A stretch of 64,000 nt of DNA from Paenibacillus harenae (lineage in GTDB: Bacteria > Bacillota > Bacilli > Paenibacillales > Paenibacillaceae): positions 310,001-374,000 of the forward strand of contig NZ_JAUSST010000006.1 of NCBI RefSeq assembly GCF_030812415.1, written 5' to 3'. The stretch's first letter is position 1. Each line of letters starts with the position of its first letter. The notes below the pieces were generated by a model that had not been told where the DNA came from, ran no database searches, and saw only the letters and a program-made list of their open reading frames with translations. A program made the position numbers and the translations under genes. Positions 1 to 7,968 of this stretch are shown here, in pieces.

Positions 1-74
1 TGCGTCTCGGACCTTGTTGCCGTGCCGAGCGGGTTCATATGCTCATCGTAAATGTCGAACAGCTCATCAGCCAT
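1..74 (-). CDS. Nudix hydrolase, N-terminal fragment (runs off window start)
   Basis: Only the first 24 codons are present. They read MADELFDIYDEHMNPLGTAT, the typical opening of Nudix hydrolases of the isopentenyl-diphosphate-isomerase-like group (for example YfcD), which begin with a short strand-turn-strand naming the substrate side. The catalytic Nudix box lies outside the window. The ATG overlaps the last codons of mscL by 8 bases, so the two are probably co-transcribed and translationally coupled. The family call rests on a short N-terminus and could be wrong. Confidence 0.55.
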   Translation of the reverse strand, partial: MADELFDIYDEHMNPLGTATRSET

Positions 75-543
75 GCGAAACGGCCTCAAGCTGGGAAGTG
101 CAATGCTTGCAGCGGGTAGCCTTGATCGGAATCATAGACAAGCAGTACGGGCACTCTTTCTCCATTGGTTCAGCTGGCGCTTCATCCTTCTTCTTCTCGG
201 TGCGACGCAAAATATTAATAACCTTAACCAACATGAAAATACAGAATGCGACGATTAGAAAGTCGATAAGCACGTTAATGAATTGTCCGTAAGCGATGAC
301 CGGAGGGACAAAACTGTCATCGGCTACTTTGAGCTGATCGATCTTCTCCTGCGAGTAAAGCTGAATTTTCAAATGCTTGAAATCGGCTCCGCCCAATATT
401 CTCCCGATCGGCGGCATAATGACGTCGTTGACGAGCGACGTGACGATTTTGCCGAACGCTCCCCCTATAATGACACCGACAGCCAGGTCGATGACGTTGC
501 CGCGCATGGCGAACTCTTTGAACTCTTTGATGATTTTCAACAC
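67..543 (-). CDS. mscL: Large-conductance mechanosensitive channel MscL with C-terminal zinc ribbon
   Basis: MscL forms a homopentameric membrane pore that opens under membrane tension and releases solutes on osmotic downshock. The N-terminal amphipathic helix and first membrane helix are clear (KEFKEFAMRGNVIDLAVGV), followed by a periplasm-side loop and a second membrane helix near residues 85-110. I place the start at the GTG at 543 because AGGAGGAA lies just upstream and the product then begins VLKIIKEFKEF, like other MscL proteins; an ATG 16 codons upstream lacks this support. Length is 158 aa. The oddity is the C-terminus: CPYC (about residue 131) and CKHC (about 145) form a likely zinc ribbon in place of the simple cytoplasmic helix. 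Confidence 0.93.
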   Translation of the reverse strand: MLKIIKEFKEFAMRGNVIDLAVGVIIGGAFGKIVTSLVNDVIMPPIGRILGGADFKHLKIQLYSQEKIDQLKVADDSFVPPVIAYGQFINVLIDFLIVAFCIFMLVKVINILRRTEKKKDEAPAEPMEKECPYCLSMIPIKATRCKHCTSQLEAVSHG

Positions 544-673
544 AGCTTCCTCCTGCTCCTCATTAACTATAGTTTGCCCTGAATCTAGCAAATGTATTCT
601 ATCATTCTAGCTAAAATGATCGAAAGTGAAAAGTGCCGGGAGAACCGCACGCGGACGGAGTGGGAACTTTAGC

Positions 674-700
674 TGAAACCTGTTCGGAACGGCGTACGTA
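674..700 (+). promoter_or_regulatory. ECF-sigma (SigW-type) promoter of spo0M
   Basis: TGAAAC (674-679), 17 bases, then CGTA (697-700) followed by TAAA matches the -35/-10 consensus of Bacillus extracytoplasmic-function sigma factors such as SigW. The site lies about 70 bases before the spo0M start. From memory, spo0M of B. subtilis belongs to the SigW regulon as well as being SigH-dependent, which fits. Confidence 0.6.
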
Positions 701-768
701 TAAAAACTCACCATACAGACTTGAAGCAGCATGGATAATCGAAAGCCAATTTATAGGAGGATGTTCAT

Positions 769-1539
769 ATGTTCAATCGTTTTCTAGCCAGCATCGGGAT
801 TGGGAACGCAACAATCGATACGGTTTTGGAGAAGTCGCGCTACATGCCGGGAGAGGTCGTTCGCGGCGTCGTGAGGATTCGCGGAGGCAACGTGGAACAG
901 CAGATCGAGACGATTCACTTGGCCGTCATGACCCAATACGTGCGCGAGAGCAACGACCAGAAGCATACCCAGAACGGCGAAGTCGGCCGCTACCATGTAA
1001 GCGCGCCGTTCCTGCTGAAGGCAGGGGAGAATCGCGAGGTGCCATTCTCGTTCAACCTTCCGCACCAAACGCCGCTCACGTTCGCTCGTACGCCGGTATG
1101 GGTGAAGACGGAGCTTGACGTTCGCGGCGGCGTTGACCCAAGCGATAACGACAAGATCGAGGTTGTGCCGACTCCGCAGATGAATACAGTGCTTGAAGCG
1201 ATGAACCACCTCGGCTTCCAACTGCGCAAAGCGGACTGCGAATACGCATCCCGCCTTGGCGGCAGCATGCCGTTCGTTCAGGAGATCGAATTCGTGCCAA
1301 CGACGCAATTCCGCGGCCAATTGGACGAGGTTGAAGTGATGTTCTTCCCGTCTGAACGGGAGCTGGAGATCGTGCTTCAGATCGACCGCCGCGCGCGCGG
1401 ACTTTCAAGCCTGTTCGCCGAAGCCATGAACATGGACGAATCATTCGTTCGCGTCAAATATACGCACGAACAGCTTAGCCAAGGACCGGCGACGGTATCG
1501 CATCAGCTGGCAGACATTATTTCGCGTTTCGCCCGTTAA
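769..1539 (+). CDS. spo0M: Sporulation-control protein Spo0M
   Basis: The 256-aa product has the arrestin-like beta-sandwich sequence of the Spo0M family throughout (GIGNATIDTVLEKSRYMPGE near the start; CEYASRLGGSMPFVQEIEF in the middle). In B. subtilis Spo0M affects entry into sporulation and cell-cycle and cytoskeletal processes; its biochemical role is not settled. AGGAGG lies 7 bases before the ATG. It stands alone between an ECF-type promoter and a strong terminator, so it is probably monocistronic and induced by envelope stress. Its presence supports a spore former. Confidence 0.93.
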   Translation: MFNRFLASIGIGNATIDTVLEKSRYMPGEVVRGVVRIRGGNVEQQIETIHLAVMTQYVRESNDQKHTQNGEVGRYHVSAPFLLKAGENREVPFSFNLPHQTPLTFARTPVWVKTELDVRGGVDPSDNDKIEVVPTPQMNTVLEAMNHLGFQLRKADCEYASRLGGSMPFVQEIEFVPTTQFRGQLDEVEVMFFPSERELEIVLQIDRRARGLSSLFAEAMNMDESFVRVKYTHEQLSQGPATVSHQLADIISRFAR

Positions 1540-1569
1540 TAGCGTATCGAGACGGCAGCCGTAGCCTGG

Positions 1570-1608
1570 AAGACGTTCCGCTTGGAGCGTCTTTCGGGCT
1601 TTTTTTTT
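1570..1608 (+). terminator. Rho-independent terminator after spo0M
   Basis: A 10-bp stem (1570-1579 with 1584-1593, one G-U pair) and a 4-base loop are followed by a run of nine T at 1600-1608. Confidence 0.85.
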
Positions 1609-1641
1609 GCTGCGAAACAACCTAGGCAGTCTCTGCGCTTG

Positions 1642-1670
1642 TGTCATTTCCCGCGGACAAACGTTATAAT
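1642..1670 (+). promoter_or_regulatory. Possible SigA promoter for the alkC-like gene
   Basis: A perfect TATAAT sits at 1665-1670, 35 bases before the TTG start of the next gene. Only a weak -35 (TGTCAT at 1642) is present at 17-base spacing. Confidence 0.4.
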
Positions 1671-1704
1671 TCATCATAACAGAGCAATAAGGGAGGATAA
1701 CCAG

Positions 1705-2820
1705 TTGGCCGAACCGTTAAAAGCATTATACGACGGACTATTTATCGAACAATTCGCAGCCAAGGTGCAGGCCGCATGGCAGCCGTTCGACGAGCGTTCC
1801 TTCGCGGAGCGGGTGCGCGGAGGCGAGTGGGAGCGCCTGGAGCTGAAAGCGCGTGCCAGAGCGATTACGCTGGCGCTCGGGGCAGAGCTGCCGGGCAAAT
1901 ATGAAGAGGCGTTAGCGGTATTGTTCCAGATTGACGAGCAATGTACGGGCTTGCCTTATATTTTTTTCCCTGACTTCGTCGAGGTATACGGGCTGGAGCA
2001 GCCGGATTGGGAGCTGTCGTTCACGGCGCTCGCAAGATTCACCCAGCGTTCAAGCGCAGAGTTCGCGATACGGGCATTCATACTGTCGGATCAAGCGCGT
2101 GCTATGCGACAAATGCTCGTTTGGGCAGACGATCCGAACGAGCATCTCAGAAGGTTGGCCAGCGAGGGGACAAGACCGCGTCTGCCATGGGCGCAGGCGC
2201 TTCCGTTATTCAAGCGCGATCCATCGCCGATATGGCCGATCCTGGAGAAGCTGAAGCAGGACTCATCGTTGTATGTACGCAAAAGCGTGGCGAACAACCT
2301 GAACGATATAGCCAAGGATCACCCGGAGCTTGTCATCGAGCTTGCGGAGAGATGGCATGGCCGCCATGAATGGACGGACTGGATCGTCAGGCATGGCTGC
2401 CGCACCTTAATTAAGCGCGCAGAGCCGCGGGTCATGCATCTGTTCGGCTATTCGGCAGCCGCAGATGAGCAGAAGCTATTCACAGCGGCGTCGCTTACGG
2501 TGACGCCGTCCGAAGTTGCGATCGGCGGGGAAGTAGAGCTGAGCTACGAGGTCCAGCTTCGCCAGACTGCGCGTACGAAGGTGCGTATCGAGTACGGGAT
2601 CGACTTCGTCAAGTCGGGCGGCAAGACGTCGCAGAAGCGGTTTCTGCTATCGGACCGCGAATATGCGGGCGGAGCCGTGGCGAAGGGCAAGAGGAAGCAT
2701 CGGTTCGCCGATTTGACGACGCGCAAGCATTATGAAGGGCTTCATCGCTTGACCTTATGGGTGAACGGCGCCTGCGCGGCGAGCAGCGAGCTGCTCGTGA
2801 AAGGGGAAGTGAAGAAATGA
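1705..2820 (+). CDS. alkC: AlkC-type DNA alkylation repair glycosylase
   Basis: AlkC enzymes excise 3-methyladenine and 3-methylcytosine from DNA without flipping the base. The 371-aa product is helical HEAT-like over about 250 residues and carries the stretch LRRLASEGTRPRLPWA, typical of this family. About 115 residues follow that read as beta-rich (VTPSEVAIGGEVELSYEVQL), matching the Ig-like domain that AlkC proteins carry after the HEAT solenoid. The start is TTG at 1705: GGGAGG at 1691-1696 is well spaced, while the longer frame upstream would run through the spo0M terminator. The stop overlaps the next start (ATGA), so the two genes are coupled. A plain HEAT-repeat protein of the AlkD group is the alternative. 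Confidence 0.75.
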   Translation: MAEPLKALYDGLFIEQFAAKVQAAWQPFDERSFAERVRGGEWERLELKARARAITLALGAELPGKYEEALAVLFQIDEQCTGLPYIFFPDFVEVYGLEQPDWELSFTALARFTQRSSAEFAIRAFILSDQARAMRQMLVWADDPNEHLRRLASEGTRPRLPWAQALPLFKRDPSPIWPILEKLKQDSSLYVRKSVANNLNDIAKDHPELVIELAERWHGRHEWTDWIVRHGCRTLIKRAEPRVMHLFGYSAAADEQKLFTAASLTVTPSEVAIGGEVELSYEVQLRQTARTKVRIEYGIDFVKSGGKTSQKRFLLSDREYAGGAVAKGKRKHRFADLTTRKHYEGLHRLTLWVNGACAASSELLVKGEVKK

Positions 2821-3857
2821 CTATCGGAGGAAGAGTGCTCAAGACCGGTATGGCCGTCGCGCTCTCGATCTACTTAAGCAGCCTCTTCGGCTTCGCAACG
2901 CCGCTTATTGCCGCCGTCGCAGCGATCTTCACCATTCAGCCGTCTATCTATCGCTCCTGGCAGCGGGTCGCGGATCAATTGCAGACGAACCTGCTAGGAG
3001 CCCTTATCGCGCTTGCGGCGGTCAGACTGTTCGGACATACGCCGATCGCGGTCGGCCTTGTCAGTATCGTCGTTATATTAATTAGCATTCGGCTCAAAAT
3101 GGAAAGCACGATCAGCCTGACGCTCGTCACCGTCGTCGCCATCATGGAGGCGACCGGACAAGGCTGGGATGTGGCAATTGAACGCTTCCTTATGGTGCTT
3201 ACCGGTATCGGGGCATCCTTCGCGGTTAACGTACTCGTCTTTCCTCCGCGCCCGAAGAAGCAGTTCAATGAGCAGGTCAGCGGGGCGTACACGCAGCTGT
3301 CGCTGTTGCTTCGAACGGCAATTTCGAACGAGATGAAGGAGCAAGTGTTCCGTCAGGAGAAGGATAAGCTGCATGGAACGCTTCGCAAGCTGGAGGAGCG
3401 CTATCTCGTCTTCGAGGAGGAACGCAAAATATTGGCGCGCACGAAGACGAGCCATGCCCGCAAGCTGCTCGTATCCAAGCAGATGATCAAGACGCTGCAG
3501 AAGGGCGCCGATCTGCTTGACGTGGTCGAGGAGCATTATTTTGCATCGCCAAGCGCGAATGAATGGGCGGTCCGGTTCGACCGTCAGATCGAGGATATGA
3601 GCAAATACCATGAGCATATTTTGCTGAAGCATGAAGAGAAAATTAAGCCGAATGCGCAGATCGAGCCGGAGGAAGAGCGCGAGGCGCGTCTTGTAAAGGA
3701 TCTGACCGCTTATATTATAGAGGATCCGGACGAGAACAAGCGACTCGTCTTCGTCGCTGCGGCTTTATTCGAATATGCGTACCACCTTCGCAGGCTGGAG
3801 AAGCTGGTTGATCAAGTACAGCAGCGAACGGCAGCGGGTGAGGTTAAGGAAGGTTAA
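2817..3857 (+). CDS. Aromatic acid exporter (ArAE) family membrane protein
   Basis: The 346-aa protein has a hydrophobic N-terminal half with about four to five membrane helices (residues 10-145) and a soluble, charged, coiled-coil-like C-terminal half (residues 150-346). This is the layout of the Bacillus ArAE_1 plus C-terminal domain proteins, distant relatives of FUSC/AaeB efflux components. The substrate cannot be read from sequence. The ATG overlaps the stop of the alkC-like gene (ATGA), so it is the second gene of a two-gene operon that ends at a strong hairpin. Confidence 0.8.
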   Translation: MTIGGRVLKTGMAVALSIYLSSLFGFATPLIAAVAAIFTIQPSIYRSWQRVADQLQTNLLGALIALAAVRLFGHTPIAVGLVSIVVILISIRLKMESTISLTLVTVVAIMEATGQGWDVAIERFLMVLTGIGASFAVNVLVFPPRPKKQFNEQVSGAYTQLSLLLRTAISNEMKEQVFRQEKDKLHGTLRKLEERYLVFEEERKILARTKTSHARKLLVSKQMIKTLQKGADLLDVVEEHYFASPSANEWAVRFDRQIEDMSKYHEHILLKHEEKIKPNAQIEPEEEREARLVKDLTAYIIEDPDENKRLVFVAAALFEYAYHLRRLEKLVDQVQQRTAAGEVKEG

Positions 3858-3863
3858 TGGTGA

Positions 3864-3912
3864 AAGAAGCAGGCTTCAGGCGTCCGGATGACGCCTGAGA
3901 GCCTGCTTCTTC
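3864..3912. terminator. Bidirectional terminator between convergent genes
   Basis: Outer stem AAGAAGCAGGC (3864-3874) pairs with 3901-3911, and an inner GGCGTC/GACGCC stem lies within. A-rich and T-rich flanks suit both strands; it separates the ArAE gene from the convergent minus-strand small gene. Confidence 0.8.
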
Positions 3913-3915
3913 TAG

Positions 3916-4209
3916 TTAATCGTCCGTCTTGTTGCTGCCCTTGTGACGACGCGGATGCTGCATGTGAGCTTCCGGATCGTCATCGTCATCATGCGGCACA
4001 AAGCGCGGATCGGTCGTACCTTGGTGATGATTGCTGAAGTCAAGCTCAACGAGCTCCCATTCGGTATTTCCGAGTATGATATCGGCGGGAAAAACGTCTC
4101 CGCGCTTCAACTTCTCCTCGCGTCCCGCTTCGTTCCTGTAGACGCCGTCTACCTCAACCGGCTCATGGGAGAGCGGATGCATCTCATTGTGCTTCTCATT
4201 GTCGCTCAT
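3916..4209 (-). CDS. Conserved-looking small acidic hypothetical protein
   Basis: The 97-aa product is hydrophilic with no membrane segment. It has a middle part (EVDGVYRNEAGREEKLKRGD) suggesting a small beta-domain and an acidic, His-rich tail with a run of five Asp. AGGAAGG lies about 10 bases before the ATG. It is the last of several minus-strand genes and ends at the shared bidirectional terminator. I do not recognise the family. Confidence 0.7.
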   Translation of the reverse strand: MSDNEKHNEMHPLSHEPVEVDGVYRNEAGREEKLKRGDVFPADIILGNTEWELVELDFSNHHQGTTDPRFVPHDDDDDPEAHMQHPRRHKGSNKTDD

Positions 4210-4233
4210 CGTATAATACCTACCTTCCTATGT

Positions 4234-4377
4234 TCAAAGTCCGTGCTTCGGCACTGCGGCGCGGTCGGCGGTCGATTGCTGTTCGCTGGCGGCTTGCTTG
4301 CTGGCGAGATGGCGATCGGCTTTCGATTGCGCTTTGCTGGCTGCCAGTTGCTGATTGGACGGTTGTGATCCGGACAT
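4234..4377 (-). CDS. 47-aa Gln/Ala/Ser-rich small protein
   Basis: The frame begins MSGSQPSNQQLAASKAQSKA and ends VPKHGL. GGGAGG lies 7 bases before the ATG, which is what makes the call. The composition (Gln, Ala, Ser, Lys, no hydrophobic core) resembles gamma-type small acid-soluble spore proteins, but the repeats of that family are absent, so this is only a compositional likeness. It lies 24 bases upstream of the 97-aa gene on the same strand. Confidence 0.65.
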   Translation of the reverse strand: MSGSQPSNQQLAASKAQSKADRHLASKQAASEQQSTADRAAVPKHGL

Positions 4378-4456
4378 GGCGGCATCCTCCCTTCGGCAGA
4401 AGATCATCAACAGTTTGCCACAAAAGGAGTCATTGTATGAATGCCGCTTAAGCCGG

Positions 4457-4822
4457 CTACAACAAACGGAGATCGCAGGAAGGACAATGCGCGTCGTTCT
4501 CGGTTACCGTCTCGCCGCAGGCCGGACAAGGCTCGGAGAACGGAGCTGCGGATTTGGAGAGGGAAGACGGCGCCGAGGACGAAGAGGGTGGCGAGGTTGC
4601 GCCCGGCTGGGTAGGGCGAAGATGAGCAGGCGTGCCGAATAACGTCTCGACCATCTCGCGAATTTCGGCATGCTTGTCCTCGCCGCTCGAGGCTATGCGA
4701 ATGAAGAAGATCATCCCCGCAAGCAGCAGAAGCGCCACGAGCAGGACAATTGCCGTGGCGCCGAAGCCGAGCCATGAGAACATGAGCTGTATGTGCATCG
4801 CCGTAAACGATAAGCTTGTCAT
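4457..4822 (-). CDS. Small single-pass membrane protein with C-terminal zinc ribbon
   Basis: The 121-aa product has one hydrophobic helix (about residues 18-42, IVLLVALLLLAGMIFFIRIA), a Pro/Ser-rich linker (residues 70-95), and a C-terminal CPACGETVTENDAHCPSC zinc ribbon. Function is unknown. It starts 11 bases after the TVP38-family gene and is probably the last gene of the ugtP-ltaA-like operon. Together with mscL it is the second membrane protein here with a terminal zinc ribbon. Confidence 0.75.
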   Translation of the reverse strand: MTSLSFTAMHIQLMFSWLGFGATAIVLLVALLLLAGMIFFIRIASSGEDKHAEIREMVETLFGTPAHLRPTQPGATSPPSSSSAPSSLSKSAAPFSEPCPACGETVTENDAHCPSCDLRLL

Positions 4823-4833
4823 TAACGCTCACC

Positions 4834-5442
4834 TCATCCGTTTACTTGATAGCGCGACTCCAGCTTTTTGCCGCCGAACCACATGACGAGAACGGCTGTA
4901 ATCGTAACGAATATGCGCCACGGCTCATCGATGAGATTGCCAATATCGAAGCTAATGAGCGATATGCTAAAGATCATAACGGCTTTGCCGAGAAGGGTAG
5001 CGAGCAGGAACGTCTTGAACGGAATATTGCTGATGCCCGACACGACCGTAATGATAACCGAAGGCGTGAACGGGAAGCATGCCAGCAGGAATAAAGGAGT
5101 AAAGCCTCTATGCTCCACCCAGTTAAAGAAGCGCTCCGACTTCGGGAAGCGGCGCATGACCCATCCCTTGAATCGTCTGCCTATCTTGCGGCTAATCCAG
5201 AATACGCATAACGATCCCGCCGTCACGCCGATCCAGGAAAACAAGAAGCCGAGCCCCAGACCGTAAATGTTGGCGTTCGCGGCTACGATGACGATGAGCG
5301 GCAAGAAAGGCAGGAACGATTCCAGCATCGGCAAGAGCAGCCCGGGCAACGGCCCAAGCTGCGAGTAGCTCTCCAGCGTTCGTTGAATTTGGTCCAGATC
5401 CATATATCTCAAATTATGCAGCCATTCCTGCCATTCGTTCAT
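4834..5442 (-). CDS. TVP38/TMEM64 family membrane protein
   Basis: The 202-aa protein has about five membrane helices and the family core GVTAGSLCVFWISRKIGRRF followed by FTPLFLLACFPFTPSVIITV, the re-entrant helix pattern of the TVP38/TMEM64 (DedA-superfamily) proteins. Relatives are implicated in lipid scrambling or transport in the membrane. It follows the LtaA-like gene by 14 bases, so a role in glycolipid or membrane-lipid handling is a reasonable inference. Confidence 0.85.
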   Translation of the reverse strand: MNEWQEWLHNLRYMDLDQIQRTLESYSQLGPLPGLLLPMLESFLPFLPLIVIVAANANIYGLGLGFLFSWIGVTAGSLCVFWISRKIGRRFKGWVMRRFPKSERFFNWVEHRGFTPLFLLACFPFTPSVIITVVSGISNIPFKTFLLATLLGKAVMIFSISLISFDIGNLIDEPWRIFVTITAVLVMWFGGKKLESRYQVNG

Positions 5443-5456
5443 AATCTAACTCCGTT

Positions 5457-6650
5457 CTACTTGTTTGTTGCAGTCCCGCCTGCCCTAAGCGCATGGAATG
5501 GAAACCATAGGTAAAAGAGGCCGATAAGGCCGAACAGAGCGGCGCTAAACCATACGACGGTCGTCTCGCCGTTCCAAGTGGCAAGAAGACCCCCGACTAC
5601 GGGGCCGATCATAACGCCGACACCCTCGACGGTAGACAGGATACCCCATCCGAGCCCCTCTTGCTTCGGCGGCACGTAGGCCGCGAGAAGGGCATTCCAC
5701 GAAGGCAGCACGGAGGCGTAAGACAGACCAAGCGCAACCGCTATAAGTAAACAATACCAAAAGGGAAGTCCCCATGCCAGCATGTACAACGCGAAGGCGA
5801 AAAATCCGAATCCGAATACAAGAAACCATTTCCTGCCGCCAAGCTTGTCGGACAGCTTGCCCATCGGTATGAGGCCGGCCGCGGCGCATGCGCCGCCGAC
5901 CGTCAGCAGCACGGAGTATTGCGTGCCGGTTATGCCAAGCCGGTTTTCCGCGAAGGCAGGAAGGATAGGAACGAGCATGCTCGCTCCCATCGTCTGCAGA
6001 ATCATGCCCGGCAGCAGCAGCTTCATCTGACTCATTCTGCTGCGAAGGACGCCAAGCTGCTCGCGTATCGGCATCCGTTCACGCTTCTGCGCGCGCTGCT
6101 TGCTCATGAACATGGAGAGCAAGCAGGCGAGCACCGACAGGCTGACGAGCAATGTGTAGGTGAAAGAGGAGCTGTAATCGAGCAAAATATTGCATACGAT
6201 CGGTCCGCTTCCAAGTCCGACAAACCATATCGTATAAAGGAAACCCATCTGCGTGCCGCGCTGTCCCTCGGTTACTTTGGTCAAGCAAACGATCCAGATC
6301 GGCGACATGCCGATGCCGTATATAGCCGCCGCGCCGATGAACATCCATGGAAGATCGGCGAATTGGAGCAGGTAAACGCCGATCAGCGATATGAACAGCC
6401 CGACTTGAACGATAAGACGCATCGAGAAACGATCCAGCAAATAACCGATGGCAATCTTAAGCAGCGTATCGGTAATATAGTGAGCGGATATAGCGACACC
6501 GATAACATCGGGCGATAACCCCAGCGTCTTCGCCCCATAGATCGGAAGCAGACTGACGAGCACGGCACCGCGGACGAATTCGACGAAAAACATAATGATG
6601 GAGATGAGGGTCATCTCCGCTCCAAACCAGCGTTTTTGTTTTGTCGGCAC
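5457..6650 (-). CDS. ltaA: LtaA-like MFS glycolipid flippase
   Basis: A 397-aa, 12-helix major facilitator protein. Several stretches closely follow staphylococcal LtaA as I recall it: EFVRG in helix 1, GIGMSPIWIV with the next RGTQMGFLY, LPGMILQ..MLVPILP in helix 7, and LPSWNALLA. LtaA flips the glycolipid anchor of lipoteichoic acid across the membrane and is encoded next to the anchor-making glucosyltransferase YpfP. The same pairing is seen here: the glycosyltransferase gene ends 16 bases upstream. A generic drug-efflux MFS is the alternative. Confidence 0.75.
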   Translation of the reverse strand: MPTKQKRWFGAEMTLISIIMFFVEFVRGAVLVSLLPIYGAKTLGLSPDVIGVAISAHYITDTLLKIAIGYLLDRFSMRLIVQVGLFISLIGVYLLQFADLPWMFIGAAAIYGIGMSPIWIVCLTKVTEGQRGTQMGFLYTIWFVGLGSGPIVCNILLDYSSSFTYTLLVSLSVLACLLSMFMSKQRAQKRERMPIREQLGVLRSRMSQMKLLLPGMILQTMGASMLVPILPAFAENRLGITGTQYSVLLTVGGACAAAGLIPMGKLSDKLGGRKWFLVFGFGFFAFALYMLAWGLPFWYCLLIAVALGLSYASVLPSWNALLAAYVPPKQEGLGWGILSTVEGVGVMIGPVVGGLLATWNGETTVVWFSAALFGLIGLFYLWFPFHALRAGGTATNK

Positions 6651-6666
6651 GGATAAGCTCCTTATT

Positions 6667-7842
6667 TTATAGGATAGAAGCTCTGCCCATTATAGAGTGT
6701 CTGGATAAAATATCCGAAACAATGCTGTCCGCTGCCGTCTGCGCCGTCTGAAGCTGTTCGATTACTATCCTGCTGTTAGTTAAACGTATCGGATCGTCAA
6801 TCAGTTTCATAATTTGCGCGCAGAGCTCGGCAGGGTCGCGTGCTATAGTGGCAGCGCCCTTCGACGAGAGATATTTCGCATTCTGTTTCTCTTGTCCGGG
6901 AACCGGACGGTAGGCGAATATAGGCAGCTTGGCGGCAATAGCCTCGGAGAGCGTAACGCCGCCGGGCTTCGTTAGGATGCAGGAAGCGAGCGACATTAGC
7001 TCGTGAATCGTATCGATGAAGCCGTACACCCGCAGCCGCTCGGCTTCGGGGTGGAGGGCGAATTGTTCTAACGTCGCGGTTCGAAGCTGCTCGTTGCGTC
7101 CGCAGACAAGCGCGATCTGAAGCCCGGGATGACTGAGCAGGCGGCTGCATATCTCGCCAAGGTCAGCCAGCGTGCCTTGCGCTCCGGGCATCATAAGAAC
7201 GACAGGCCGATCCGGGGAAAGGCCATAACGGCCGTACAGCGCATCCGTTGCATCGAGCGTGCGGAAGCTGCGCCGCAGCGGAATGCCGCTCACTTGAACG
7301 CGGCCCCCCGGAACGCCGATATGGGCAAGCTCTTGTTTCAAATCTTCAGTCGCTACATAATAGCGGTCGATGCTTGGATGGACCCATCGGCGATGCAGAT
7401 CGAAGTCGGTGATGACCGCATAGGAGGGCGGGTGGTACGACGCGCGCCTCCTGCGGGCGATCGGCGGAACGGCGAGCAGCGGGAACGTATGGATAACCGC
7501 ATCGGGCCGCTCGGCGGCGATAATTCGCCTTATTTTCTCGCTTCCGAAGGAATGCAGCAGACCGCCTAACAGCGAGTTGTGCTTGATCGGCTTCGTAACG
7601 TCATACATCCAGCCGTACAGTGAAGGCATAAGGGTATAGCTTTGTTGATAGAAGCGCCTCGTTACTTCATTCAACCAAGGGTGCGATTCGGCCATCAGGT
7701 CAATCATAACGGAGCGGTAATTGCCCCTCTCCTCCAGCGCGCCTTGAATGGCGCGGGACACTTGCAAATGTCCGTCCCCGTAAGAAGCGTACAATATCAA
7801 TAATTTCGGATGCCGGTTATAATCGGAACGAATCATAGGCAC
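6667..7842 (-). CDS. ugtP: UgtP/YpfP-like diacylglycerol glycosyltransferase
   Basis: A 391-aa GT28-type processive glycosyltransferase of the MGDG synthase family. The N-terminal domain opens LLILYASYGDGHLQVSRAIQ, the acceptor-side glycine-rich loop and SxGxGH-like motif. The C-terminal domain carries KPGGVTLSEAIAAKLPIF, the nucleotide-sugar binding segment. UgtP makes mono- and diglucosyl-diacylglycerol, membrane glycolipids and lipoteichoic acid anchors. It is first in a minus-strand operon with an LtaA-like flippase and a TVP38 protein. The exact sugar and number of transfers cannot be told. Confidence 0.82.
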   Translation of the reverse strand: MPMIRSDYNRHPKLLILYASYGDGHLQVSRAIQGALEERGNYRSVMIDLMAESHPWLNEVTRRFYQQSYTLMPSLYGWMYDVTKPIKHNSLLGGLLHSFGSEKIRRIIAAERPDAVIHTFPLLAVPPIARRRRASYHPPSYAVITDFDLHRRWVHPSIDRYYVATEDLKQELAHIGVPGGRVQVSGIPLRRSFRTLDATDALYGRYGLSPDRPVVLMMPGAQGTLADLGEICSRLLSHPGLQIALVCGRNEQLRTATLEQFALHPEAERLRVYGFIDTIHELMSLASCILTKPGGVTLSEAIAAKLPIFAYRPVPGQEKQNAKYLSSKGAATIARDPAELCAQIMKLIDDPIRLTNSRIVIEQLQTAQTAADSIVSDILSRHSIMGRASIL

Positions 7843-7968
7843 ACCTCCTGCCGGTAGTATAACGGGCTTTTGTCATCCGAGCGTGAACTCAGTTTTGATC
7901 CTTTATATTATTTTTGTATAATGGATTTAATATCCGCCTATTTAAAATTTGAAGGAGCGATAGCGAAG

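Noticed and set aside
4220..4423. 67-codon minus-strand frame
   Set aside because: Overlaps in another frame the 47-aa small gene, which has a good ribosome site; the 67-codon frame does not.
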